NCBI RefSeq assembly: GCF_028416575.1
Contig: NZ_JAMQKB010000010.1
Coordinates: 1 to 64,000 of the forward strand
Reading direction: 5' to 3'
DNA: 64,000 nt
From: Terrihalobacillus insolitus
GTDB taxonomy: Bacteria; Bacillota; Bacilli; Bacillales; Amphibacillaceae
The notes beneath the pieces were generated by a model. The model did no database searches. It saw only the letters and a program-made list of their open reading frames with translations, and was not told where the DNA came from. This document shows positions 1 through 10,124 of this stretch, piece by piece; the stretch's first letter is position 1, and each line of letters starts with the position of its first letter. The translations under genes were made by a program, and so were the position numbers.

Positions 1-240
1 AATTTTCATTCCCCCCTAAAATACGCCATTTATCAGCATTTATTACACTCAATTTTACCATTTTTAGCATATTTAGGGTTGGTATTTTATCAAATTATCT
101 CGAAAAATTTTTTACTCTTCAGTGCTGAAACGAAAGCTTTTTTGTCGAATTCTAGTCATTTATTACTCCTTTCTTATAGTAATATTTACGTATTTAAGTA
201 TATATTGTTTAATTATGAAATTCAATCCGATTTTTGTAAA
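1..240. other. AT-rich segment without a recognised gene
   Basis: This is the left edge of the window. I see only AT-rich DNA with no open frame that has a ribosome binding site and no recognisable protein. It lies beyond the terminator that follows galU, so it is probably intergenic. Confidence 0.5.
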
Positions 241-267
241 AAAAAGCTGCCATAAAGGCAGCTTTTT
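241..267 (-). terminator. Rho-independent terminator after galU
   Basis: A perfect 11-bp stem (241-251 with 257-267) with a 5-nt loop. Read on the minus strand it ends in a long T run. It lies about 60 bp after the galU stop and should end the polysaccharide operon. The A/T-flanked stem could also work in the other direction. Confidence 0.85.
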
Positions 268-325
268 CCTTTCTATTTTTTTGGTGCTAAGGGTCACCAT
301 CGCAGATTATGACTAAAAAACTCTG

Positions 326-1213
326 TTATCTATTTTGCCTATTCATATTCTTCTCTAATAGATCCGATAGGAAAATTAATAATTCTTCTTTTAAATCTTC
401 TCTTTTTACTGCCATTTCAATATTCGTTTTAACAAAACCTATTTTTTCTCCAACATCATATCTTGTTCCTTCAAAGTTATATGCAAACACCTTTTGTGTA
501 CTGTTAAGTTTTTCAATCGCATCAGTCAATTGAATCTCTCCACCGGCACCTGTTTCCTGATCGGCTAAATAATTAAATATTTCAGGTGTTAGAATATATC
601 TCCCCATAATAGCTAAATTGGAAGGTGCCTTCTCCACAGGAGGTTTTTCTACAAAGTGTCTTACCTGATAGAGACGTCCATCTTGACTTGCAGGGTCAAT
701 AATCCCGTAACGATTTGCCTCACTCTGTGGGACGGTCTGCACTCCAATAACAGATGATTCGGTTTGGTTAAATTGAATAATCATTTGTTTTAAGCATGGT
801 GTGTCAGACTCAACAATATCATCACCGAGTAGGACTGCAAATGGTTCGTTTCCGATAAATTTTCTTGCACACCATACTGCATGCCCTAATCCACGCGGTT
901 CTTTTTGTCTAATGTAATGTATATCTACCTTAGAAGACTGTTTTACCTTCTCTAGTAACTCAAACTTTTCCTTCCTTACTAAATTATCTTCTAATTCAAA
1001 TGCGTTATCAAAATGATCTTCAATTGCTCTCTTACCTTTTCCCGTTACAATTATAATATCCTCTATACCAGACTCAATAGCTTCTTCTACTATATATTGA
1101 ATGGTGGGTTTATCAACAATTGGTAGCATTTCTTTTGGCATTGCTTTTGTTGCGGGCAAAAACCTTGTACCTAAACCCGCAGCTGGGATAATTGCCTTTT
1201 TCACTTTTCCCAC
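326..1213 (-). CDS. galU: UTP-glucose-1-phosphate uridylyltransferase
   Basis: This enzyme makes UDP-glucose from UTP and glucose 1-phosphate in the cytoplasm, for teichoic acid glucosylation, glycolipids and exopolysaccharide. The N-terminal nucleotide-binding motif [20 protein letters not shown] and the following [10 protein letters not shown] block are typical of bacterial GalU/GtaB. The length of 295 residues is normal. I start at the GTG at 1213 because a GAGGTGG site ends six bases before it. A longer GTG frame at 1228 would begin inside that site. It is the last gene of the minus-strand polysaccharide cluster, 155 bp after the neighbouring glycosyltransferase, so it may also have its own promoter. 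Confidence 0.95.
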   Translation of the reverse strand: MGKVKKAIIPAAGLGTRFLPATKAMPKEMLPIVDKPTIQYIVEEAIESGIEDIIIVTGKGKRAIEDHFDNAFELEDNLVRKEKFELLEKVKQSSKVDIHYIRQKEPRGLGHAVWCARKFIGNEPFAVLLGDDIVESDTPCLKQMIIQFNQTESSVIGVQTVPQSEANRYGIIDPASQDGRLYQVRHFVEKPPVEKAPSNLAIMGRYILTPEIFNYLADQETGAGGEIQLTDAIEKLNSTQKVFAYNFEGTRYDVGEKIGFVKTNIEMAVKREDLKEELLIFLSDLLEKNMNRQNR

Positions 1214-1368
1214 TGTATTCCACCTCACAATTTTTATAATTATGCAACCTACGCTAAATCTCTACTATATTATCTAACAAAGGAAGGCATTTTTCAACGT
1301 CTCCCATAAATAGGGAAAACTCCACGCCATTCTATAAAGTGTTACCTAAAAAGAAAAGACCCGTTTCT

Positions 1369-3606
1369 TTAGGTCTTTCTCTCCCTCGTTAGTTTATTAA
1401 TTAGTGATTGCCACTGCTTGCAGATGACATCCTTATCATAATACTTTACAATAAAGTCTCTTAATTCATTGGTTTCTATATCAAAATCTTCGTCTGTAGT
1501 TTTTTCATAGGATTGTATCAATGATATAGCCTCTTGTACATCCGTAAAGATGTATTTATCTGGATATAACTCTGTTGCCCCACTCCAATTCCTGATTACG
1601 GGAACAGTTCGGGAAGCCATCCCTTCTGCAACGGACAGATGAAAGCTTTCAAAATCACTCACAGATAAAACAAACCCTAGCTTCGGATACCATTCACTAA
1701 CGTCTCCCCATCCTTCATACACAATCGCATTTCCAAACTCTGATGTATTCATTTCATGGAAAGTTTTTAAATAGTAGTTCTTTTCTTCATCACGTGCCCA
1801 TAACCATTTGTATTCATTAGGTAATTTACCTTTAATAAATAATGTATATCTGTGATCTTTCTTCCATAGTTCTTTAAAGATATCTATTGCAATGTCTAAT
1901 CTTTTACGACTTGGGACAATTCCTTGAATTCCAATATTAAATCTTGAATTTGGTAAATTAGGCTTGCTTAATCTATTTGTATCCACAAGATTATAAATAA
2001 TTTTTGTTTTATCTTCATCTAAGAACTCAAACGTATCAAGCATTTCTTCCTTTAATTTAGGTGCTATAAACACTATTTTGGCAACTGCATCCCACTTAAC
2101 TTCTTTAGGATAATCAGTGTCTTTTTCTTGTAAATGCATTCGAACAATCATTGTTTGATCATCGTTTTTATTGTTTGAATACCAAACAGCATTTCCTAGT
2201 CCCCATTCGGCCACTATAACATCCGCCCACGCTAGACAGTCTTTACTATATTGTTCATCATGTGTATTATGGCCGTTCCACTGATCCATTTTTACATTGA
2301 AATCCTCTGAGGAGTCAAAGTAATCGATAAGTATTTTAGCAAACTTCAGGTCATGTCCTGCAAACACAATATTTGTTTTATCAAATACTCGAGTTTGCAT
2401 ATTTTTATGTTTTTCGTTTTGCGAAATCTTTTCTCTAATCGTTGGTTCCAAATACTTACTAACACTTTGAAACGTATGGCGCTGACTTACTTCAAACACT
2501 TTTTCAGCTGCTTGTTTATAAACTTCAGGATTACTAAAAGCCGCTTCTACTTTCTCTTTAAATTCTTCCTCTGAGTTTGCAAAAAGTGGGTACTCAACTC
2601 CAAAAACATCTTCATGAAGTTTGTTCCTATTCATGATTACTGGTTTTCCGTGTAAACCATACTCCAACACTTTTGTTGAAATCTCTTTACTATCATCTAG
2701 CTCCTTATCTCTCCAAGAAATACCTAAATCACTTTTCTGTATTTCTTCTTGAACTTCATTTCTATGAAGCGCCTTCTTCCATTTAATGCGATTTGAGCCA
2801 TTTAGTATGTCCGTCACCTTATCTGGGTAATTTTCCGTATAAGGAAAGTTGTGGAACTTATCACCTATAACCACAAATTCCAACTGATCATTTCTTATCT
2901 CATTAAATAACAAAAACATATCAGGAATTTTCCAATACGGAGCAAACTTTCCAGCATAAATTAATCGATTATTTTTATTTGAAAAGCTGTAATTGTGTTC
3001 AGTTATATTTGGGATCATAGGAGGCAAATAAACAAATTTTTCTTCCTCAATAAACTCCTCTTGTAGTAAATCTTTAAAATAATTAACAAGAACAGGTGTT
3101 TGACATGCCAAGCAAGAGCTATTCTTATATATTATTTTTAGGTTTCTGATATCCTTATCTGTTAGCGATTCTGTATCCTGCGGGAAATCAGTTAAGTAAA
3201 ACCATGTGCGGTATGAGAAAGTATAGTTTTGTGAGATTAATTGAGATAACTTATAGCCTCGAACTACGAAAAAGTCATAGTTGTTTTCTTGGTCCAAAAG
3301 GTCAACTATTTTACAAGCTTCCTCAGGTTGGAGACGTTGACCTTTTTGCTCCTTATTGAATAAATGTGAGAACTTCTTTCTATTTTCTTCATCCCATGGA
3401 TCAATTATATTCACATTTTCCTTTTCAATAAGTTGGTTTAACAGGATACCTCTTTTATTAGGACTTTTAAGTAATAACGTGGGTTTGATATTTTCGTTTT
3501 GTGACAATGTCTCGACTATTGAAGTTACCCAAACTGCTGACCCGTCTATAAAATTTAGATCCACATCGGCATATATTAATGGTTCTACTGTCCTATCGGT
3601 AAGCAA
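1369..3606 (-). CDS. Two-domain glycosyltransferase
   Basis: A large protein (745 residues) with two GT-B-like halves. Residues about 1-390 include a nucleotide-sugar binding half with RLIYAGKFAPYWKIPD and a C-terminal STKVLEYGLHGKPVIMNR block. Residues about 400-745 repeat the plan with FNIGIQGIVPSRKRLDIAI and SFHLSVAEGMASRTVPVI, which resembles the donor-binding region of GT4 enzymes. It probably adds sugars to a cell-wall or exported polymer on the cytoplasmic face. The start is a TTG at 3606, eight bases after GGGAGG. It follows the CgeB-like glycosyltransferase by 16 bp, so the two are co-transcribed. Donor and acceptor cannot be told from sequence. Confidence 0.8.
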   Translation of the reverse strand: MLTDRTVEPLIYADVDLNFIDGSAVWVTSIVETLSQNENIKPTLLLKSPNKRGILLNQLIEKENVNIIDPWDEENRKKFSHLFNKEQKGQRLQPEEACKIVDLLDQENNYDFFVVRGYKLSQLISQNYTFSYRTWFYLTDFPQDTESLTDKDIRNLKIIYKNSSCLACQTPVLVNYFKDLLQEEFIEEEKFVYLPPMIPNITEHNYSFSNKNNRLIYAGKFAPYWKIPDMFLLFNEIRNDQLEFVVIGDKFHNFPYTENYPDKVTDILNGSNRIKWKKALHRNEVQEEIQKSDLGISWRDKELDDSKEISTKVLEYGLHGKPVIMNRNKLHEDVFGVEYPLFANSEEEFKEKVEAAFSNPEVYKQAAEKVFEVSQRHTFQSVSKYLEPTIREKISQNEKHKNMQTRVFDKTNIVFAGHDLKFAKILIDYFDSSEDFNVKMDQWNGHNTHDEQYSKDCLAWADVIVAEWGLGNAVWYSNNKNDDQTMIVRMHLQEKDTDYPKEVKWDAVAKIVFIAPKLKEEMLDTFEFLDEDKTKIIYNLVDTNRLSKPNLPNSRFNIGIQGIVPSRKRLDIAIDIFKELWKKDHRYTLFIKGKLPNEYKWLWARDEEKNYYLKTFHEMNTSEFGNAIVYEGWGDVSEWYPKLGFVLSVSDFESFHLSVAEGMASRTVPVIRNWSGATELYPDKYIFTDVQEAISLIQSYEKTTDEDFDIETNELRDFIVKYYDKDVICKQWQSLINKLTRERKT

Positions 3607-3622
3607 TTATTTAACCTCCCTT

Positions 3623-5740
3623 CTATATAGTCAATTGTTTTATTTCAGTATCCGACAATCCATTTACATTGGAGGAGAAATTATACTTGTTAACACTATA
3701 TAACCTTAGACCAAATGGTAAGTGATCAGATAAGATATTATGATCGCTGATTAACTCAGTCAGTTTAATATTATGTTCCTTAAACACTTTACTTTTAACT
3801 ATATATGATGATGGTTTCAAATCAGTTACGTAAACATTCTCTTTTGTTTCATCTAAAGACTTACCAATAACATCAGCGTCCGTGTATAGAAACGCATGAA
3901 CAATATCGGTCAAGAAATAGTCTCCATAGTAGGCTTTTCCATCCATAATACCTATGTAATCATAGGAAATATCTCTTTCTACAAGTGTTGATTCTATATT
4001 TAATGCCTCATTTGTATTATCTGATATTACTAGGTAGGGGACATTGCTGTCTATTTCGATTCCTTCATTAACGATGAGTACCAATTTTTTGTTCTTATAA
4101 TTTTGTTTGGTAAAGGAGGATATAACAGCACTTGCATCATCTTCCGTATTTGCGTAGCCAATAACTGTTACCGTCACATCATTTGGGGTTTTTATATCAA
4201 AACCACTTTTTTGAGCAATCGTTTGTAGTCTGTGAGCATAGGTATGCTCACTAAATACCTTCCTTATCCCGTTCCATTCATTTATAATGCCATTCTTACT
4301 TGAATCATCTAAGATATTTCCAATAGCAGTCCTAGTTTCCTCTTCACTTTCCACTACGTATACGACGTCGGAAAACAAATGGCTAACTCCTTCTGATTTG
4401 GTACTAACAACAGACGTTCCAGACGCTAATAGCTCAAATACCCTTCTAGAGAACATCGTTTTAGAATCTCTTACCGAATTTACGTTAAGGAATACTTTAT
4501 ACTCTTTGTATGCTCTTACCAGCTCATCATAAGGAAGTGATCCACGAATAGAAGTTTGAAATCTATCTGGGAATTTCATGTGCTCATTTTTACTATTCGA
4601 GGAGTAGTTTCTATCATAGATAACTAATCCATAATCCTTGGCCACGTCTAGAAGCATTTCTTGCTCTAATTTTCTTGATTCATGCCTATTCGCATAATAA
4701 GATCCTGCAAAACAAACATTATGATCCTTATAACCTTTTATTTTTACTGGATTATGAAGTCTCGGCTGTGCTGCAAAAGGAAGTGGATATACACGATTAT
4801 GTCCAACAACATCTTGATACTTATCCACGCAGTTCTCATCAGAGGTGAAAATAATATCAAACTTACTCGCAGTATCAATAAACTTGTCAAAGTGAATTGG
4901 ATCTTCTTTATTCCAAAAAACGGTTGGAATATTGTGTTCCTTACACCAGGCCAACAATTCATCTAACTCATTACCCTGTTCAATATTATATTTGGCTATC
5001 TTATACTGCCAAGAACCACTATTTCCCTTCCAAGCAGATTCCACTAAGAGCAAATGTGGTAGTTTGGTTTTTAATACTTCGTACCAGTTATGAGGTGCAA
5101 AAGTAATTAATTCACTATCGTATTTGAACGATTCGTAGGAAAATTCATCTAAAATACTGGCAACCCTAAGGTCTTTTAGGTTTTTAGGGCTATTGAACAG
5201 ACCCATCAGTAACAGATCATTTATTTCTTTATCATACTTATTTGTTTCTATAGTCTCTAATAATGATTTAGGTTTTACGTTCAAATTAATAGGTACCTTT
5301 CTTAGGTTGTATTTTTTCTTCTTGCGCGTAACTTTTCTTACAAAGGCACCAACTACTGCTCTACTAGACCTTACTATTTCTAAAGGGAGTGTAAGGGGAC
5401 TCTTAAGACCCATTTTAAGTCTCTTAGTTACATAATGGAGTAATGATTGCTCAAGGACGGTTACACGCTTTTGTAGTTTGACAATAACTTTCTCACGATC
5501 AGCAATTGCTTTATTAACAATTTTCTCATAATCCCTAATCTTGTCTGTTATTGTGAGTTTTTGTAGCTGAAGGCTCTTTATCTCTTCCCTTAATTCCTCT
5601 TGGTCTTCAAATAATTCAATAATCCTATCTTCTCTTTCTTGTAGTGCTTTAAAAGATTCGACTAATTGCATTTTATTTAATTCTTTTTGCAATGCCTCAA
5701 TATCATTTTTTAAACTTTTAATGTCATTTGAATCGTTCAT
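3623..5740 (-). CDS. CgeB-like glycosyltransferase with N-terminal coiled coil
   Basis: 705 residues. Residues 1-95 are charged heptad-like sequence (a predicted coiled coil) that may hold the protein in a complex. The middle part (about 200-500) ends in FSRRVFELLASGTSVVSTK, the signature of the CgeB/Glyco_trans_1_2 type. A C-terminal segment (about 515-650) starting VTVIGYANTEDDASAVISSF looks like a partial GT-A fold with an IMDGK element where a DxD would be expected. The start at 5740 has GAGGTGG nine bases upstream. It lies 41 bp after tagH and 16 bp before the next glycosyltransferase. The role in surface polymer assembly is inferred from context. Confidence 0.75.
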   Translation of the reverse strand: MNDSNDIKSLKNDIEALQKELNKMQLVESFKALQEREDRIIELFEDQEELREEIKSLQLQKLTITDKIRDYEKIVNKAIADREKVIVKLQKRVTVLEQSLLHYVTKRLKMGLKSPLTLPLEIVRSSRAVVGAFVRKVTRKKKKYNLRKVPINLNVKPKSLLETIETNKYDKEINDLLLMGLFNSPKNLKDLRVASILDEFSYESFKYDSELITFAPHNWYEVLKTKLPHLLLVESAWKGNSGSWQYKIAKYNIEQGNELDELLAWCKEHNIPTVFWNKEDPIHFDKFIDTASKFDIIFTSDENCVDKYQDVVGHNRVYPLPFAAQPRLHNPVKIKGYKDHNVCFAGSYYANRHESRKLEQEMLLDVAKDYGLVIYDRNYSSNSKNEHMKFPDRFQTSIRGSLPYDELVRAYKEYKVFLNVNSVRDSKTMFSRRVFELLASGTSVVSTKSEGVSHLFSDVVYVVESEEETRTAIGNILDDSSKNGIINEWNGIRKVFSEHTYAHRLQTIAQKSGFDIKTPNDVTVTVIGYANTEDDASAVISSFTKQNYKNKKLVLIVNEGIEIDSNVPYLVISDNTNEALNIESTLVERDISYDYIGIMDGKAYYGDYFLTDIVHAFLYTDADVIGKSLDETKENVYVTDLKPSSYIVKSKVFKEHNIKLTELISDHNILSDHLPFGLRLYSVNKYNFSSNVNGLSDTEIKQLTI

Positions 5741-5780
5741 ACCCTATTCCCACCTCAATTCTAAAAAATTGAACCAAAAA

Positions 5781-6692
5781 TCACCTATAACCTAATACCA
5801 TTAAGATTCCGGTAACAAAAACAGGAATTAATAATAGAGTATTTAATAAAATCCCTTTTAAATTCTTACCTTCGACCTTATTCTTTTCTTTTGAAACAAA
5901 TGAAATCTGTTCATTTAACATTTCTGATTTCCGTTTTTTCTTATCAGCTGCAGTTAATTTATTAAACGACTTAACGAATTCTTCATATTCGCCAATAACT
6001 TGTTCCGATTCACCAATTTCCTTAAGGCTGCCGTGGTGCATCCACATTACTTTGTCACAAAACTTCTTAACCTGAGAAGCTGAGTGACTAATAAAGAAAA
6101 TCGTTTTCCCGAGTTTTTTGAATTCCTCCATCTTGTCTAAGCAACGTTCTGTAAATGTTGAATCACCAACTGATAAAGCTTCATCAATGACTAAAACGTC
6201 TGGATCTGTGTGGACAGATATAGCAAAACCCAATCTAGACTTCATTCCACTAGAGTAATTCTTTACTGGTTGATAAATATAATCTCCGATATCAGCAAAT
6301 TCCATTATGTCAGGTTTTACATCTTCTATCTGCTTTTTTGTTAGTCCATGCATCATACATTTTAACTCAACATTTTCTATTCCTGTTAAATTCGCATTTA
6401 GACCAGCAGATATTGCTATTAATGAAGTTTGTCCGTTAATCTTAATTTCTCCACTTGATGGTTGTATTACCTGAGCCAATAAATTAGATACTGTTGATTT
6501 GCCGGAACCATTTAATCCTACAATACCAACAGTATCCCCTTCATAAACTTTGAACGAAACATTCTTAACAGCATTAAATACTTTCCGTTCTTTCTTTTTA
6601 TTTATTGAAAACAGATCTAATAATTTGTCCGATTGTTTTGTATTTAAAGGGAATGATTTACATACATTTTTAAATTCGACTTTAACATTCAT
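5781..6692 (-). CDS. tagH: TagH-like polysaccharide/teichoic acid ABC exporter ATPase
   Basis: ATP-binding subunit of a two-component exporter that moves lipid-linked wall polymer across the membrane. It has Walker A GLNGSGKSTVS, the signature YSSGMKSRLGFA and Walker B DVLVIDEALSVGD. After the ATPase domain (about residues 1-245) there is a linker and one C-terminal hydrophobic segment, LLNTLLLIPVFVTGILMVLG, giving 303 residues. B. subtilis TagH is much longer because of an extracytoplasmic tail that is missing here. I choose the ATG at 6692 (GAGGT seven bases upstream) over a frame that runs on into tagG. It lies 14 bp after tagG. Confidence 0.88.
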   Translation of the reverse strand: MNVKVEFKNVCKSFPLNTKQSDKLLDLFSINKKKERKVFNAVKNVSFKVYEGDTVGIVGLNGSGKSTVSNLLAQVIQPSSGEIKINGQTSLIAISAGLNANLTGIENVELKCMMHGLTKKQIEDVKPDIMEFADIGDYIYQPVKNYSSGMKSRLGFAISVHTDPDVLVIDEALSVGDSTFTERCLDKMEEFKKLGKTIFFISHSASQVKKFCDKVMWMHHGSLKEIGESEQVIGEYEEFVKSFNKLTAADKKKRKSEMLNEQISFVSKEKNKVEGKNLKGILLNTLLLIPVFVTGILMVLGYR

Positions 6693-6706
6693 ATTTATTA
6701 CCTCAT

Positions 6707-7516
6707 TTATAAATAATCGACAAAGTTTTTTCGGAATTTCATATGAAGCTGCGCACCCAAGAAAAGTAAGGTAAACGTTAAGGACCAAAAATATAGCAGG
6801 AATACTGGTTCATCAAAAAACCAACCCGTTCCAAGTAATGAGCTTCTTATTCCTTCTATAATGTAATAAAAAGGATTTAACTTAACGATGTTAACAAAAA
6901 TTTCAATCGGAATACTCCTAGGATCCCACAAAATGGGCGAAACATATAGCAACATCCTCATCATGGACTGCAAGAACATTTGATAGTCTCTTACCAAAGT
7001 AGAAACAGTGGAGCTAAGTAATGTAAAGGCGAATAGAAATACATACATGCTAAGTAAATAATATGGTAATTGTAAAAGATAAATTGTTGGTTCTATCCCA
7101 TATGCCAGTAAAATGATAAAAAGCAATACCATAAGAATGATGAATTGAAAGCTATTACTAACTATTTTAATGGATGGTAACACACTAACAGGAAAGTTCA
7201 TTTTTGAAACCATACTTACCTTTTGATAAATACTATTAGAACCTTGTATCATTGTGGGGCTAATAAAAAACCACGGAATGATCCCCATAAGAAGCCATAG
7301 AAAGAAAGGGACATCCCCTACAGGTTGCCCCCCCCTAATACCAAAGCCAAACACAAACCAGTAGATGCCTACTTGTATAGCAGGGTTAATGAATTGCCAT
7401 AGAGTCCCTAAATAATGTACTTGGTATATACCTCTGGTTTCAAATATTGACATTCTAACTATAAGATGCCAATGACTAATTTGTTCATGTAAAACTTGCC
7501 AAACCTTTGATAGCAT
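6707..7516 (-). CDS. tagG: TagG-like polysaccharide/teichoic acid ABC exporter permease
   Basis: Membrane subunit of the ABC-2 type exporter that pairs with the TagH-like ATPase encoded next to it. 269 residues with about six hydrophobic spans. The N-terminal amphipathic part and the segment IFETRGIYQVHYLGTLWQF followed by NPAIQVGIYWFVFGFGIRGG are typical of TagG/Wzm-type permeases. AGAGGA lies just before the ATG at 7516. The glycosyltransferase and dehydrogenase genes around it suggest that the cargo is a surface polysaccharide made by this cluster, either a minor teichoic acid or a uronic-acid-containing polymer. Confidence 0.9.
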   Translation of the reverse strand: MLSKVWQVLHEQISHWHLIVRMSIFETRGIYQVHYLGTLWQFINPAIQVGIYWFVFGFGIRGGQPVGDVPFFLWLLMGIIPWFFISPTMIQGSNSIYQKVSMVSKMNFPVSVLPSIKIVSNSFQFIILMVLLFIILLAYGIEPTIYLLQLPYYLLSMYVFLFAFTLLSSTVSTLVRDYQMFLQSMMRMLLYVSPILWDPRSIPIEIFVNIVKLNPFYYIIEGIRSSLLGTGWFFDEPVFLLYFWSLTFTLLFLGAQLHMKFRKNFVDYL

Positions 7517-7545
7517 ATTTTTATTCCTCTTTTAATTATAGTTAA

Positions 7546-8802
7546 TTACAAGTATTTGTATAGGTTCCCATAATTAATATAGTTAATATCATCTGTATAA
7601 TTTTTAACTATATTTTTTGTGTCAAAAACCTGCGGGGTATTCATTCGTTTATATGAATCACTTGTTAATTCTTTGAATTCATTGTGGTCAGATAGTACCA
7701 ATACTAGGTCAGAATCTTTTAAAGCTTTCTCTAGATCTTTTTCAACAAAGTCTAATTTAACATGTGGGTCGTATGCTACAACCTCATATTGAGCCTTAGA
7801 CCTCAATACCTCATAGATTTTCATTGCCGGGCTTTCTCTTATATCATCAACATTTCCTTTATAGGTTAGACCAAAGACAGTAATCTTTTTCCCGTTATTT
7901 GGTACAATTAGCTTTTCAGCAACCTCGACAACGTATTCAGGCATTCCCGTATTGATTTCTCTTGCTAAATTAATCATTTTTGCCTGTTCGGGTGCTTTAG
8001 CAATAATAAAGTATGGATCAACTGCTAGACAGTGTCCACCAACACCAGGTCCAGGTGTGTGAAGGTTCACTCTTGGATGCTTATTAGCCATTTCAATTAC
8101 TTCAAGTGCATTGATTCCCAATTCGTTTGAAACCTTTGCCAATTCGTTTGCCAAGGCAATATTCACATCTCTAAACGTATTCTCCATAAGTTTAGACATT
8201 TCAGCTGTTTTAGCTTGTGTTTTTATAATTTCACCCTGCACAAATGTTTGATAAACCTCTGCACCTTTTTCAGTACATGCAGGTGTTACTCCGCCAACAA
8301 TACGGTTATTATAAATCAACTCATGCATGATTTGTCCAGGAAGTACTCTTTCAGGGCAATGCACTAAGAAAATATCTTCCCCAATTTTAAATCCTGCTTC
8401 TTCTAGTCTTGGCTTGACACTATCATCCATCGTTCTAGGAGCAATTGTTGACTCAACAATAACTGTATTGCCCTTTTCCAAAAACGGGATAATATTCTCA
8501 AGTGCAGACAAAACGTATGTTAAATCACATGATTTATGTTCATCATCATTATTTGGCGTTGGAACTGCAATAATAAATGTATCTGCCTTTTCTGGTTGTA
8601 ATGCCGCTCTAAATTTCCCCGTTGTCACAACCTCATCTAGTGCCTCTTGCAATCCTGGTTCTTCTATATGGATCTTTCCATTATTTAATGAGTCAATTAC
8701 CTCTTGTTTAACGTCAACACCCACTACATCTACTCCATATTTAGCAAACATAATAGAAGTTGGTAGACCGATATATCCTAATCCGACAGTACAGATTTTC
8801 AT
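7546..8802 (-). CDS. wecC: UDP-N-acetyl-D-mannosamine dehydrogenase (WecC family)
   Basis: NAD-dependent oxidation of UDP-ManNAc to UDP-ManNAcA is the most likely reaction. The N-terminal Rossmann motif is VGLGYIGLPTSIMFAKYG. The catalytic-cysteine segment is HTPGPGVGGHCLAVDPYFI at about residue 255. The C-terminal UDP-binding domain contains VFGLTYKGNVDDIRESP. The 418-residue length fits. The arrangement is closer to WecC than to UDP-glucose dehydrogenase, but substrate assignment needs testing. mnaA, which makes UDP-ManNAc, lies about 33 kb away in the same window. It sits 29 bp upstream of tagG in the same direction. Confidence 0.85.
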   Translation of the reverse strand: MKICTVGLGYIGLPTSIMFAKYGVDVVGVDVKQEVIDSLNNGKIHIEEPGLQEALDEVVTTGKFRAALQPEKADTFIIAVPTPNNDDEHKSCDLTYVLSALENIIPFLEKGNTVIVESTIAPRTMDDSVKPRLEEAGFKIGEDIFLVHCPERVLPGQIMHELIYNNRIVGGVTPACTEKGAEVYQTFVQGEIIKTQAKTAEMSKLMENTFRDVNIALANELAKVSNELGINALEVIEMANKHPRVNLHTPGPGVGGHCLAVDPYFIIAKAPEQAKMINLAREINTGMPEYVVEVAEKLIVPNNGKKITVFGLTYKGNVDDIRESPAMKIYEVLRSKAQYEVVAYDPHVKLDFVEKDLEKALKDSDLVLVLSDHNEFKELTSDSYKRMNTPQVFDTKNIVKNYTDDINYINYGNLYKYL

Positions 8803-8821
8803 GAATATTACATCCTCTCTA

Positions 8822-10108
8822 TTAGCTATATAGCTTATAAACCTCTAACAAACTATCCTGTTCTTCTTCCCAATTATACCTTTTTCGTGCTTCTATGCAA
8901 TTCCTACTGTATTCGTCACGTTTATTTGGATTCTCTAATAAAAAGTTAACTCCTCGCGCGATATCTTTAGGATCATGGGAATCAACGGTTACGCCAACTT
9001 GATTATCTTCTACAACCTTTTTAATTTCAGGGAAAGCACATGCAACAACTGGAACTTCACTCATCATATATTCAAACAGCTTGTTAGATGAAGCCGAGTA
9101 GTGGTTAAAGCATACATTATTAAGAACTTGGAATCCCAAATAAGCATTTCTTGTGTATTTAGGTAGTTCTTTTAAGGGTACCTTTGGCAGGAACTTGACT
9201 TTATTCTCTAATCCACGTTCACTAACTGTTTGCATTAGTTCCTCTTTTATTCTTCCATCGCCAATAAAAACAAGCGTCCCTTCCTTAAACAGCGGGAAAG
9301 CCTCAACGAGCTTCTCTAAACCTCTTCCTGTTTGGATACCACCTTGATAAAGTAAAATCTTTTCACCGGATGGAAGTTCTAATAATTGGTGTAAATCGAT
9401 TTTATCATTTTCCCGATCATCTTTCTGCTTAAAAGGATAGTTGTGTAGAACATAGGGATAAAAACCGTATAGATCTTCATTAAATTTGGCTCTTGTATCG
9501 TTTTCTACCATCATGCGATCAATACGCTTGATAAAAAAACGTTCGAACTTCTCATACCAAGGACTATCGTACCCTGTTCGACTTGTCTGAACTTCGTGCG
9601 AATCATATATTAAAGGTTTCTTTTTAAAACGCCATTTCGCGCTAATATAACCTTGTGGAAGTGTGTTTAAATCATTGGAATGATAAATGTCATAGTTACC
9701 CCTGTAACCTTTCACGATCATTCTTAGTATTAAAGCCGATCTAATCCATATTACTCTAGCCTTTGTTTTTAACAATACGCCACCAATTACTGTGAGAGGT
9801 AAAATAATCCAAGGGAGTATATATACGAGTAATCCCCACAGTAAAAGCAATGGAATAATTGGCCACTTTTTTCTTAAAGTGAAACGATATGCTTTTTGCA
9901 TAAATAGTAATAATGACGGATAGCGTTTCATTCTGTGAACCCTAAAATGTTCATTATACTCTTCATATTTCTTAATAGTTGGGTCCTTGGGATCATCAAT
10001 GCATATTAACTCAACATCATAACCATTCTGTGATAGTGTCGTACACTCTCTTAACACCCGTGCGTCATTTGTAAAGTGATTCCATACAAACATGCCGACT
10101 CTCTTCAT
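8822..10108 (-). CDS. GT4-family glycosyltransferase, membrane-associated
   Basis: 428 residues. It starts MKRVGMFVWNHFTNDARVLRE, typical of GT-B enzymes with an N-terminal acceptor domain. A hydrophobic stretch at about residues 85-115 (WPIIPLLLLWGLLVYILPW and following) suggests attachment to the inner face of the membrane. The donor-binding half has LLYQGGIQTGRGLEKLVEAF and SSNKLFEYMMSEVPVVACAF, the GT4 EX7E-like region. It probably adds an early sugar to a lipid-linked polymer. Its stop is 19 bp before wecC, and the upstream glycosyltransferase stops 16 bp before its start. Confidence 0.85.
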   Translation of the reverse strand: MKRVGMFVWNHFTNDARVLRECTTLSQNGYDVELICIDDPKDPTIKKYEEYNEHFRVHRMKRYPSLLLFMQKAYRFTLRKKWPIIPLLLLWGLLVYILPWIILPLTVIGGVLLKTKARVIWIRSALILRMIVKGYRGNYDIYHSNDLNTLPQGYISAKWRFKKKPLIYDSHEVQTSRTGYDSPWYEKFERFFIKRIDRMMVENDTRAKFNEDLYGFYPYVLHNYPFKQKDDRENDKIDLHQLLELPSGEKILLYQGGIQTGRGLEKLVEAFPLFKEGTLVFIGDGRIKEELMQTVSERGLENKVKFLPKVPLKELPKYTRNAYLGFQVLNNVCFNHYSASSNKLFEYMMSEVPVVACAFPEIKKVVEDNQVGVTVDSHDPKDIARGVNFLLENPNKRDEYSRNCIEARKRYNWEEEQDSLLEVYKLYS

Positions 10109-10124
10109 AATTTTTATTCCCTCT

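Noticed and set aside
122..316. Plus-strand open frame of 64 residues at the left edge
   Set aside because: No ribosome binding site, runs through the galU terminator and has the composition of random AT-rich DNA.
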